Source: DATLAN01 sp035527455
GTDB lineage: Bacteria; Planctomycetota; Planctomycetia; Pirellulales; Thermoguttaceae
Assembly (NCBI GenBank): GCA_035527455.1
Contig: DATLAN010000594.1
Coordinates: forward strand, 1-7,322
Direction: 5' to 3'
DNA length: 7,322 bases
Made by a program: the position numbers and the translations under genes
The notes under the pieces: model-generated
Seen by the model: the letters and a program-made list of their open reading frames with translations, nothing else
What the model was told of the DNA's origin: nothing
The model's database searches: none
Part shown: positions 1-4,994 of the stretch, piece after piece
Layout of the letters: every line of letters starts with the position of its first letter
Numbering within the stretch: the first letter of the stretch is position 1

Positions 1-50
1 CCGTCCGAAGCGATAAAGCCGCGACCGGTGGTCGCGCCCCGATAACAATG
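1..50. other. Left-edge non-coding sequence with a short hairpin
   Basis: No coding sequence is convincing here. A small hairpin is visible at 21-35 (GCGACC, loop GGT, GGTCGC). It has no T-run on either side, so it is not a recognisable intrinsic terminator. It may belong to the end of a gene lying outside the window. Confidence 0.3.
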
Positions 51-127
51 GGGTGGCACGCCCTGAGGAACGAAGGGCGTGGAAAACCCGCCAAACCACG
101 CCCTTCGTTCCTCAGGGCGTGCCACCC
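51..127. repeat. Perfect 32-bp inverted repeat, REPIN-like pair (family A)
   Basis: The arms at 51-82 and 96-127 are exact reverse complements over 32 bases, separated by 13 bases (83-95). Each arm is itself a hairpin: the tag GTGG (53-56), an 8-bp stem CACGCCCT/AGGGCGTG (57-64 and 74-81), and a 9-base loop. The structure is therefore two tagged hairpins facing each other, the arrangement of REP doublets (BIME/REPIN). It lies just downstream of the DUF1570 gene, where the transcript would fold very stably, so it may also limit read-through. Mobility and function are inferred; the symmetry is seen directly. Confidence 0.85.
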
Positions 128-130
128 TCC

Positions 131-176
131 CCGAGCCCCCAGTCCCGAGCCCCCAGTCCCCAAGCCACCAGTCCCG
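131..176. repeat. Short tandem repeat, about 14-bp unit, three copies
   Basis: The unit CCGAGCCCCCAGTC is repeated exactly at 131-144 and 145-158. A diverged, one-base-longer copy CCCAAGCCACCAGTC follows at 159-173, and then a truncated start. It sits between the family A inverted repeat and the 3' end of the DUF1570 gene. The strong C bias on the plus strand is unlike the flanking coding sequence. No function is evident. Confidence 0.7.
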
Positions 177-183
177 ACCGCTC

Positions 184-1263
184 CTACTTCAACCCTTCCA
201 TGAACCGCAGCAGTCGGGCCTCGAGCATCGGCCAGTCGTCGCCGAAAACGGAGGTGAAGTCGGCCGTCCGTTGGCTGGCGGTGCAGTCGCCAAACGGCGG
301 CTGTTTGGCGGTCATGGCCAGGTACTTCGCATACTTGCGCGGCTGGGTCTCGACCAGGTAGAAGCTCAGCGCCCATGCCTCGGCGTAGGCCGTCGAGGGG
401 TTGGATCGGAAGAGCCCGTCGGAGGCGATCATCCTTAAAAGCAGCTCCGTCTTGTGCTTCGGCGCGACCCGTTGCTTGAAGTACTCGAACCGGTCCCGGT
501 TGATTCGGTCGGCTTGCTGCGTGTGATGTCGCGAGTCGTAAACACCCGGCGCCTCGAACGTCGTGGCCAGTCCCTCGACCACCCAGAGCGGCGGCGGCGC
601 GTAGCGGCCGTGCACGCCCGTGTTGAACGCCGTCTGGTGCGCGGCTTCGTGGATGATCACCGAGGCCGTTTCCTGCCAGTTCTGCGAATCCCGGCCGCCG
701 TCGATGTCGTAGAGAATGATCCGGTTGGAGTCCAGTTCGTAGAACCCCAGCACGCCGGGCGGGACCGGTCTGCCCAGGCTGGCCGTATAGCGGTGGAAAT
801 CACTCCGGTCCTTGCAGACCACGCCGATCAGCGGAAACGGCGGCGAGACCGGCCGGAAACCGCGAACCGAGAAGTAGTGGACGAACGACCGATAGAGGTC
901 CTCGAATCGCTGGGCCCACTTGTCGCGCTGCCCTCGTGGATGGGCCACCAGATAGTGGCCGGTCCCGGTGACCTCGAATTCCTTGCCCAACTCGCGGAGC
1001 AATTCGGCGCGGAACTCGGACGGGGAGTAGCTGCGGAAGCGATCGGCCGACTTGGAGAAATCGGTCGCTTTGTCAGGCGGAAACTCCCAGAGCCGCCCGT
1101 CACGGCCCAGCAGACGCACCAAGTGGCTGTCCCACGTCAACGGCTTCCCTTCGATCTGCCGGCCGTCGAACGTCAGTTTCAACATGAAGTCTGGCGGCGG
1201 ATCGGCACAGGCGGCAGCACCGAAGCAGACGGCGGCCAAGACGGCGGAAACGGCGATTCGCAT
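184..1263 (-). CDS. Secreted DUF1570-type zinc metallopeptidase-like protein
   Basis: This 359-residue protein begins with a signal peptide (hydrophobic residues 3-18, probable SPase I cleavage after AACA at residue 20, then DPPP), so it is probably exported. The middle carries a gluzincin-type zinc site: HEAAH at 205-209 (two histidines and the catalytic glutamate) in a hydrophobic helix. A likely third ligand is Glu230 in WVVEG, followed by LATTFE. The pattern 'HEAAHQTAFNTG ... PLWVVEGLATTFE' is typical of planctomycete DUF1570 proteins. The natural substrate is not known; cleavage of peptide or cell-envelope material is inference from the motif. The C-terminal part (about 255-359) is helical and includes a Trp/Tyr-rich segment around 296-310. 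The chosen start is the only one that retains the signal peptide. The ribosome-binding site is weak (GAGAA about 8-9 bases upstream). The gene is divergent from the secreted protein at 1543 and appears monocistronic. Confidence 0.85.
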   Translation of the reverse strand: MRIAVSAVLAAVCFGAAACADPPPDFMLKLTFDGRQIEGKPLTWDSHLVRLLGRDGRLWEFPPDKATDFSKSADRFRSYSPSEFRAELLRELGKEFEVTGTGHYLVAHPRGQRDKWAQRFEDLYRSFVHYFSVRGFRPVSPPFPLIGVVCKDRSDFHRYTASLGRPVPPGVLGFYELDSNRIILYDIDGGRDSQNWQETASVIIHEAAHQTAFNTGVHGRYAPPPLWVVEGLATTFEAPGVYDSRHHTQQADRINRDRFEYFKQRVAPKHKTELLLRMIASDGLFRSNPSTAYAEAWALSFYLVETQPRKYAKYLAMTAKQPPFGDCTASQRTADFTSVFGDDWPMLEARLLRFMEGLK

Positions 1264-1311
1264 GGCAGGTTCTCGCGAAAGTGGAGATTTTGCGGCGGTC
1301 GAAGATCGACG

Positions 1312-1418
1312 GCGTAGGTCAGGGCTTGCCCTGACGAAATCGGGGTAGGTCAGGGCTTGCCCTGACGAAATCTGCGTAGAAATCGAGCGAATTCGTCAGG
1401 GCAAGCCCTGACCTACGC
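1312..1418. repeat. GTAG-tagged palindromic repeat cluster (family B, three units)
   Basis: Two direct copies of a 28-base unit lie at 1314-1341 and 1345-1372, identical and 3 bases apart. A third copy is inverted at 1392-1416; with its flanking GC it matches the first unit over 27 bases (1312-1338 against 1392-1418). Each unit is the tag GTAG immediately followed by a perfect 8-bp hairpin, GTCAGGGC-TT-GCCCTGAC, then GAA. The cluster fills the space upstream of both divergent genes (DUF1570 and the gene at 1543). It is a REP-like element: two head-to-tail units plus one inverted unit. RAYT-type mobilisation is inferred. Confidence 0.85.
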
Positions 1419-1472
1419 TAAGCAAGTCTAGTACGCATCGCACCGGCCCTTCGGGGGGCGAGGCGGCAGGCG

Positions 1473-1502
1473 TTGGAATAGTCCTCCGCAGGCGGCTAGA
1501 AT
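1473..1502 (+). promoter_or_regulatory. Candidate sigma-70-type promoter for the 1543 gene
   Basis: TTGGAA (1473-1478) and TAGAAT (1497-1502) are separated by 18 bases and match the sigma-70 -35 and -10 consensus at 4/6 and 5/6 positions. The following bases are A/T-rich (1501-1509) in an otherwise GC-rich region. A start near 1509 would give a leader of about 34 bases. This is pattern matching only. Confidence 0.4.
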
Positions 1503-1542
1503 AAATAAAGGGCCGAACGATTCTGCGCGAGGAGAGATGACC

Positions 1543-2808
1543 ATGGTGGGTTCCGTACTCTTGGTCGGCTGTCTGCTGACCGGACAGGCCGATTCGACCG
1601 TGGACGACGACTTGGCCCTGACGGTCCGCGGCCTGGTGGGCCAGCTCGGCGCCGCACAACTGGCCGAACGGGAAGCGGCCGAGAAACAACTGATCGAGTT
1701 GGGGCCGAAGGTGCTCGAGCTTCTGCCGCAGATAAGCCCGTGGACGCCGCCCGAAACCCGGCTGCGGCTGGGGCGGATCCGCCAGCAACTGGAGCAGGTG
1801 GCTGCCGAATCGACCGCGCGGGCCTCGTTGGTGACGCTTCGCGGCCAGTCCCTGCCGCTCTCCGAGATCCTGGCCGCCTTCGAGCAACAGACCGGCAACC
1901 CGATCGTCGACTTCCGCCGCCGCTTCGGACACGAAGTGACCGACCCCGCACTCGACGTCGACTTCGACCGGACGCCCTTCTGGCAGGCACTGGACGACGT
2001 GCTGGATCGGGCCGGGCTGACCGTGTATCCCTTCGGCCCCGAACGCACGATCCCGGTGGTCGCACGCGATGACACGCAACTGCCGCGCTCCGCCCGGGGA
2101 GTCTACAGCGGGCCCTTTCGGATCGAACCGGTGCAGATCGCCGCCGTGTGCGACCTTCGCCACCCGGAGAACCAGTCGCTGATGCTCACCGTCGAGGTGG
2201 TCTGCGAACCGCGCGTCAAGCCGATCGGCGTGCAGCAGAGAATCGCCGACCTAAGCGCGGTGGACGAAAACGGCGACCCGCTGGCCTTCGACGACAGTTG
2301 GGTCCAACTGGAACTCGATCCGACCAAGGGCGTCCTGCGGGTGCCGATGAAACTGCCGCCGCGGTCGGTCGAGAAGATCGCCCGTCTTAAGGGCCGGCTG
2401 ACGGCGATGATCCCCGGCCGGGTGGAGACGTTCCGCTTCGACGGGCTGATCGACGCCGTGAACGTCGAGAGGCGGATCGGCGGCGCGACCGTCACGCTGG
2501 TCCGGGCGCGCCGCAACAACGCGGTGTGGGAGGTCGGCATCCGCGTGCGGCTGGACGAGGCCGGCAACGCACTGGAATCGCATCGCGGTTGGATCTACGA
2601 CAACGAGGCCTATCTGGAAGGCCCCGACGGAAAACCGATCCCTTACGACAGCCAGGACGTCACCCGGCAGGCCGAGAACCAGTTCGGCATCAACTACATC
2701 TTCGCGCTCGACGGCCCGCCGGAAAAGCACACGTTCGTCTACAAGACGCCCGGCGCGATCGTCTCGACCGGTTTCGACTACGAGATCAAAGACGTGGAGT
2801 TGCCGTAA
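1543..2808 (+). CDS. Secreted protein of unknown function, HEAT-like helical unit plus STN-like domain
   Basis: I cannot name this protein. The ATG at 1543 is preferred over the in-frame ATG at 1537 because GAGGAG (1529-1534) lies 8 bases from it and only 2 from the other; this gives 421 residues. The N-terminus is a short hydrophobic export segment (about 2-15), with no basic residues, ending at TGQA before an acidic stretch. It contains LVGC, which resembles a lipobox, but the segment before it is very short. Residues about 28-88 form amphipathic helices (AEREAAEKQLIELGPKVLE, then PPETRLRLGRI), resembling a single HEAT-like unit common in planctomycete secreted proteins. Residues about 95-163 (VTLRGQSLPLSEILAAFEQQ ... 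FWQALDDVLDRAGL) resemble an STN-type domain as found at secretin and TonB-receptor N-termini. The rest is beta-rich and polar, with no transmembrane segment or catalytic motif. It probably acts outside the cytoplasm. It converges on the anti-sigma gene across repeats. Confidence 0.75.
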   Translation: MVGSVLLVGCLLTGQADSTVDDDLALTVRGLVGQLGAAQLAEREAAEKQLIELGPKVLELLPQISPWTPPETRLRLGRIRQQLEQVAAESTARASLVTLRGQSLPLSEILAAFEQQTGNPIVDFRRRFGHEVTDPALDVDFDRTPFWQALDDVLDRAGLTVYPFGPERTIPVVARDDTQLPRSARGVYSGPFRIEPVQIAAVCDLRHPENQSLMLTVEVVCEPRVKPIGVQQRIADLSAVDENGDPLAFDDSWVQLELDPTKGVLRVPMKLPPRSVEKIARLKGRLTAMIPGRVETFRFDGLIDAVNVERRIGGATVTLVRARRNNAVWEVGIRVRLDEAGNALESHRGWIYDNEAYLEGPDGKPIPYDSQDVTRQAENQFGINYIFALDGPPEKHTFVYKTPGAIVSTGFDYEIKDVELP

Positions 2809-2833
2809 GTAGCGGGCGCCGCAGCGTGTTTAG

Positions 2834-2963
2834 CCCGGATTATTCATGGGCTTGTAGCTACGTTCGCCAGAACGTGGAGCGTGCCCACGGGTTACGACCA
2901 CGTTCTGGCGAACGTGGCTACGACAGTGTGTCACGCAATTCCCGGGGTCATGAATAATCCGGG
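2834..2963. repeat. 15-bp inverted repeat enclosing a second inverted repeat
   Basis: CCCGGATTATTCATG (2834-2848) and its exact reverse complement (2949-2963) bracket 100 bases. Unlike the other families here the arm has no internal hairpin, so it looks like the ends of a longer unit. The family C pair (2854-2921) lies inside it. TTTAG occurs beside both arms (2829-2833 and 2964-2968). Confidence 0.75.
2854..2921. repeat. GTAG-tagged palindromic repeat pair (family C)
   Basis: Two 24-base units face each other at 2854-2877 (plus) and 2898-2921 (minus), matching at 23 of 24 positions. Each is the tag GTAG followed at once by an 8-bp stem with loop GCCA and ending GAACGTGG. The single difference is in the stem: a T·G wobble in the first unit and a C-G pair in the second, so pairing is kept in both. 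The layout is the same as in families A and B although the sequence is unrelated. Confidence 0.85.
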
Positions 2964-3043
2964 TTTAGCGGGCGGGCTTGCCCGCCGTTATGGAAGCAGC
3001 GTTTCTCTGCCTGGGCAACGGCGGGCAAGCCCGCCCGCTAAAC
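2963..3043. repeat. Perfect 27-bp inverted repeat (family D)
   Basis: The arms at 2963-2989 and 3017-3043 are exact reverse complements over 27 bases with a 27-base centre. Each arm contains a 7-bp hairpin GGCGGGC-TT-GCCCGCC and is led by GTTTAGCG. It shares the core GGGCTTGCCC with family B but lacks a GTRG tag abutting the stem. It abuts the outer 15-bp repeat at 2963. Sitting between two convergent gene ends, it could help end transcription in both directions, though no T-tract follows. Confidence 0.85.
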
Positions 3044-3080
3044 GTAGTCCTACACCGCACTACGTCACCGCTGCACCGGC

Positions 3081-3932
3081 CTACGTCACCGTTCCATGGA
3101 ACCGCAGCAGGAAGTCGTGATAGAAGCGCCGGTAGGCGTCCGAGTCGCCGTCGACCACCAACACGCAGAGCAATTCGCCCTGCTGCCAGACCGACGCGGA
3201 AACTCCGCCGGTGGTGGGGTCTGCACTGGGCGGGGGTTGGACCGGCAATCGGTCGTCGATCGTCCGCCGGACGACGTAGATCGTGGCCTGGCCGCCCGGC
3301 ACGTCATAAGCCACCCCGTCGCAGTCCAAAAAACCGGTGATCGGCCGCCACTGGAGCATCTGGCCGAGTTGCTCCGGGCGGATCCGATAATCGGCCGGCG
3401 GCGGTTCGTTGGGGTAGGTGCGAATCGGACCCAACTCGCGGGACTCGTCGATGAAGAACCGCTGGGCGTCTTCCAGCACCATCTGCTTCGTGTACGGCTG
3501 GGGACCGTGGTTGAGCATCCAGACCACCACCGCCACCAGAACCGCCGCCGCGGTCGTCGTCAGCGTCCCTCCGGCGATCAGCCACCGGCGCGAGAAACGC
3601 CGCGGCCGGACCGCCGCTACCACAGGGCGATCTTCGGCCAACGCTGCGGTGGCCTTCCGAGAATCGGCCGCCAGCGTATCCGCCGCCCGGGCCGCCGCCA
3701 GGTGATCCAGCAACCGCTGCTCCAACCCCTCGGGCACGGGCACCTCGCGAAAAGCGGCCGCCACGACCTCGTCGGTCCGCTGGAGCCGGTCGTAGAGGTC
3801 CGCCAACTCCGGGTGCGCCTCGAGTTCGGCCGCCAAGAAAGCCAGTTCCCCGTCGGCCATGTCGTCGCTGCCGGGGCGGCAGGCCTCGATGGCCTCCAGG
3901 ATACGCTCGTCACGTATCGGCTGGTCTTTCAT
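3081..3932 (-). CDS. Membrane-anchored anti-sigma factor, no zinc motif
   Basis: The protein has 283 residues in three parts. The cytoplasmic N-terminal part (1-116) is helical and acidic (LAFLAAELEAHPELADLYDRL at 30-50, PEGLEQRLLDHLAAAR at 67-82), resembling anti-sigma domains that wrap ECF sigma factors. A single transmembrane helix spans about 117-140, preceded by the basic cluster RRFSRR, which predicts N-terminus inside. The external C-terminal part (141-283) has a mixed fold ending in SVWQQGELLCVLVVDGDSDA and could be the sensor. The usual HxxxCxxC zinc motif of ZAS anti-sigma factors is absent; only Cys18 lies on the cytoplasmic side. It follows the sigma gene by 10 bases, with a GAGGA ribosome-binding site overlapping the sigma stop codon, so the two are probably translationally coupled. 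The anti-sigma role rests on topology and operon position. The sensed signal and the release mechanism (for example proteolysis) are unknown. Confidence 0.8.
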   Translation of the reverse strand: MKDQPIRDERILEAIEACRPGSDDMADGELAFLAAELEAHPELADLYDRLQRTDEVVAAAFREVPVPEGLEQRLLDHLAAARAADTLAADSRKATAALAEDRPVVAAVRPRRFSRRWLIAGGTLTTTAAAVLVAVVVWMLNHGPQPYTKQMVLEDAQRFFIDESRELGPIRTYPNEPPPADYRIRPEQLGQMLQWRPITGFLDCDGVAYDVPGGQATIYVVRRTIDDRLPVQPPPSADPTTGGVSASVWQQGELLCVLVVDGDSDAYRRFYHDFLLRFHGTVT

Positions 3933-3942
3933 GACTCGGTCC

Positions 3943-4485
3943 TCACTCGCCGGCGACGCTCGGTTGCTGCGTCTTCGCGCTTCGGGCGTCCGGCTCGAAC
4001 AACATCGATCGCAGGTGTCCCTTGGCTCGGGCCAGGCGACTCATCACCGTTCCGATGGGCAGATCGAGCCGCTCGGCAATCTCTCGGTATGAACACTCCT
4101 CGAAATAAAACATCACCAACACAACGCGAAAACTGTCCGAAAGCTGGTTGACGGCCTCCTGAAGCCGCTGCTGGTCGATTTCTGGTTCCTCGGGCACTTC
4201 GGCCGGGATGCTGTCGATGTTCAATTGCAGGTTGGCCGCCGGCACGGGCCGCTGCCGCTGCCGGAGTTTCAGAAAACAGTTCCTCAGGATCGTGAATAGC
4301 CAACTCCGGGCACTTTCTATTTTACGCAACTGCCCCAGCTTTTGCTGGGCCGCCAGAAAAACTTCTTGGCTGAGGTCTTCCGCGTCGGCGACCGAACCGG
4401 TCAGGCGGTACGCATAGGCGTACACCGCCCGATGGTGGTCGGTGACCAGTCGCGTCACGTCCGTCCTGGTTCGCTCGTCGGCCAT
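3943..4485 (-). CDS. ECF-family RNA polymerase sigma factor
   Basis: This 180-residue protein has the two-domain ECF layout. Region 2 spans about 13-79, with the core-binding segment DAEDLSQEVFLAA (34-46) and SARSWLFTILRNCFLK (58-73). A linker rich in Pro and Glu runs to about 105. Region 4 spans about 109-162, with the helix-turn-helix YREIAERLDLPIGTVMSRLARAK (133-155) that reads the -35 element. The C-terminal tail is short and polar, with no extra domain. It directs core RNA polymerase to a small set of promoters; the matching pair at 4499-4529 and 4585-4615 is the obvious candidate. It is the first gene of an operon with its anti-sigma factor. The ATG at 4485 lies only about 7 bases after the predicted transcript start, so a GTG at 4458 (Val10, with AGGA five bases upstream) could be the real start; region 2 would remain intact. 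Confidence 0.93.
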   Translation of the reverse strand: MADERTRTDVTRLVTDHHRAVYAYAYRLTGSVADAEDLSQEVFLAAQQKLGQLRKIESARSWLFTILRNCFLKLRQRQRPVPAANLQLNIDSIPAEVPEEPEIDQQRLQEAVNQLSDSFRVVLVMFYFEECSYREIAERLDLPIGTVMSRLARAKGHLRSMLFEPDARSAKTQQPSVAGE

Positions 4486-4498
4486 ACCCGACCCTCTA

Positions 4499-4529
4499 CT
4501 TAGAGGCGTAAACTGGGCAACTTATTCCC
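4499..4529 (-). promoter_or_regulatory. Predicted ECF promoter of the sigma/anti-sigma operon
   Basis: On the minus strand GGGAATAA (4529-4522) is followed after exactly 17 bases by TCTAAG (4504-4499). The -35 resembles the GGAA-type element and the -10 the TCTAA-type element of ECF promoters such as E. coli sigma E. The same motif with the same spacer occurs on the opposite strand at 4585-4615. This predicts that the sigma factor activates its own operon, as is common in ECF systems. A transcript start near 4492 leaves a very short leader before the ATG at 4485. Confidence 0.7.
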
Positions 4530-4584
4530 CATTCGTGTGAAAAGGCTCGCCGTGGGGGAAATATTCATGAAATTCTAGCGTTTT

Positions 4585-4615
4585 GGGAATAAATTTCCAG
4601 TGGTCGGGATCTAAG
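4585..4615 (+). promoter_or_regulatory. Predicted ECF promoter of the small lipoprotein gene
   Basis: GGGAATAA (4585-4592), 17 bases, then TCTAAG (4610-4615). All 14 motif bases and the spacer length equal those of the divergent promoter for the sigma operon, and AG follows one base later in both. The spacers themselves are unrelated, so this is not simply a duplicated block. A transcript start near 4622 gives a leader of about 56 bases to the ATG at 4678. Joint control of the two transcripts by the adjacent sigma factor is inferred. Confidence 0.7.
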
Positions 4616-4623
4616 GAGCAGAT

Positions 4624-4642
4624 GGCAGGGGGGTTCCCTGCC
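4624..4642 (+). promoter_or_regulatory. Hairpin at the 5' end of the lipoprotein leader
   Basis: GGCAGGG (4624-4630) pairs with CCCTGCC (4636-4642) around the loop GGGTT. If transcription starts near 4622, as the upstream promoter predicts, this 7-bp GC-rich stem would sit at the very start of the mRNA, where such stems commonly slow decay. There is no following T-run, so it is not a terminator. The ribosome-binding site (4665-4673) is outside it and remains free. Confidence 0.45.
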
Positions 4643-4677
4643 CGGCTAGCCTTCAGAGTTTACGAAAAGGTGACAAG

Positions 4678-4833
4678 ATGAAGTACGTTGCAACGTTTCT
4701 GGTGATGCTCAGCATCAGCATGTTCTCGATCGGCTGCAAAACGAAGACCGAAGTGACCCCGACCCCGAAGACGCCGGTCGAGACCAAGTCGCCTGAAGTC
4801 AAGACGCCCGTGGAACCCGCCGACAAGACCTAG
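4678..4833 (+). CDS. Small probable lipoprotein, Lys/Thr/Pro/Glu-rich
   Basis: This is a 51-residue reading frame starting at ATG 4678 with a good ribosome-binding site (AAAAGGTGA, 4665-4673, 5 bases before the ATG) and stopping at TAG 4831-4833. Residues 1-19 form a lipoprotein-type signal: Lys2, a hydrophobic core, then SIGC with Cys20 as the predicted lipidated residue. Ser at -3 is a relaxed lipobox, so this step is not certain. The mature 32 residues are disordered-looking, made almost only of Lys, Thr, Pro, Glu, Val, Ser, Asp and Ala, with KTPVE twice. Nothing in it suggests an enzyme. It is divergent from the ECF sigma operon, has a matching promoter motif, and is followed by a strong terminator, so it forms its own transcript. 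Possible roles are an envelope-stress effector or a signal peptide for the anti-sigma sensor domain. Both are guesses. Confidence 0.75.
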   Translation: MKYVATFLVMLSISMFSIGCKTKTEVTPTPKTPVETKSPEVKTPVEPADKT

Positions 4834-4910
4834 TGATTCCCACGATCACTTGATAGGCCGGTCTGTTCGAGAAACCTGTCGAGCGTCGCCGGTGCTTGGA
4901 TCAACGAATG

Positions 4911-4949
4911 AAGGGAGGATGCCGAGAATGGCGTCCTCCCTTTCGTTTT
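4911..4949 (+). terminator. Intrinsic terminator after the small lipoprotein gene
   Basis: AAGGGAGGATGCC (4911-4923) pairs with GGCGTCCTCCCTT (4930-4942) through 13 base pairs including one T·G wobble, with the 6-base loop GAGAAT. TTTCGTTTT (4941-4949) follows. It stands 77 bases after the lipoprotein stop and 45 bases beyond the uvrB stop on the other strand. The T-run favours the plus direction; in the minus direction the tail is CATTCGTTG, so termination of uvrB there would be weaker. Confidence 0.85.
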
Positions 4950-4994
4950 GCGCAGAAGAGTTTCCGCTGCGAAGCCGCAAGCGGCACTCGCCAC

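Noticed and set aside
51..127. Large inverted repeat as a CRISPR or insertion-sequence terminus
   Set aside because: There are only two units, with no regular spacers and no transposase frame nearby; each arm is a self-contained hairpin, which fits a REP doublet better.
454..1317. 287-residue open frame on the plus strand opposite the DUF1570 gene
   Set aside because: It is an Arg-rich shadow; the minus strand carries the signal peptide and HEAAH zinc site.
3060..3091. Direct repeat CTACGTCACCG at 3060-3070 and 3081-3091
   Set aside because: It is eleven bases, two copies, covering the anti-sigma stop codon; a small local duplication with no sign of function.
3096..4151. 351-residue open frame on the plus strand across the anti-sigma and sigma genes
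   Set aside because: It is an antisense shadow with Arg/His/Gly-rich composition and no recognisable motif or ribosome-binding site.
4556..4578. GGGAAATA ... TTCTAG as another ECF promoter in the divergent region
   Set aside because: The two elements are only about 9-10 bases apart, too close for sigma binding.
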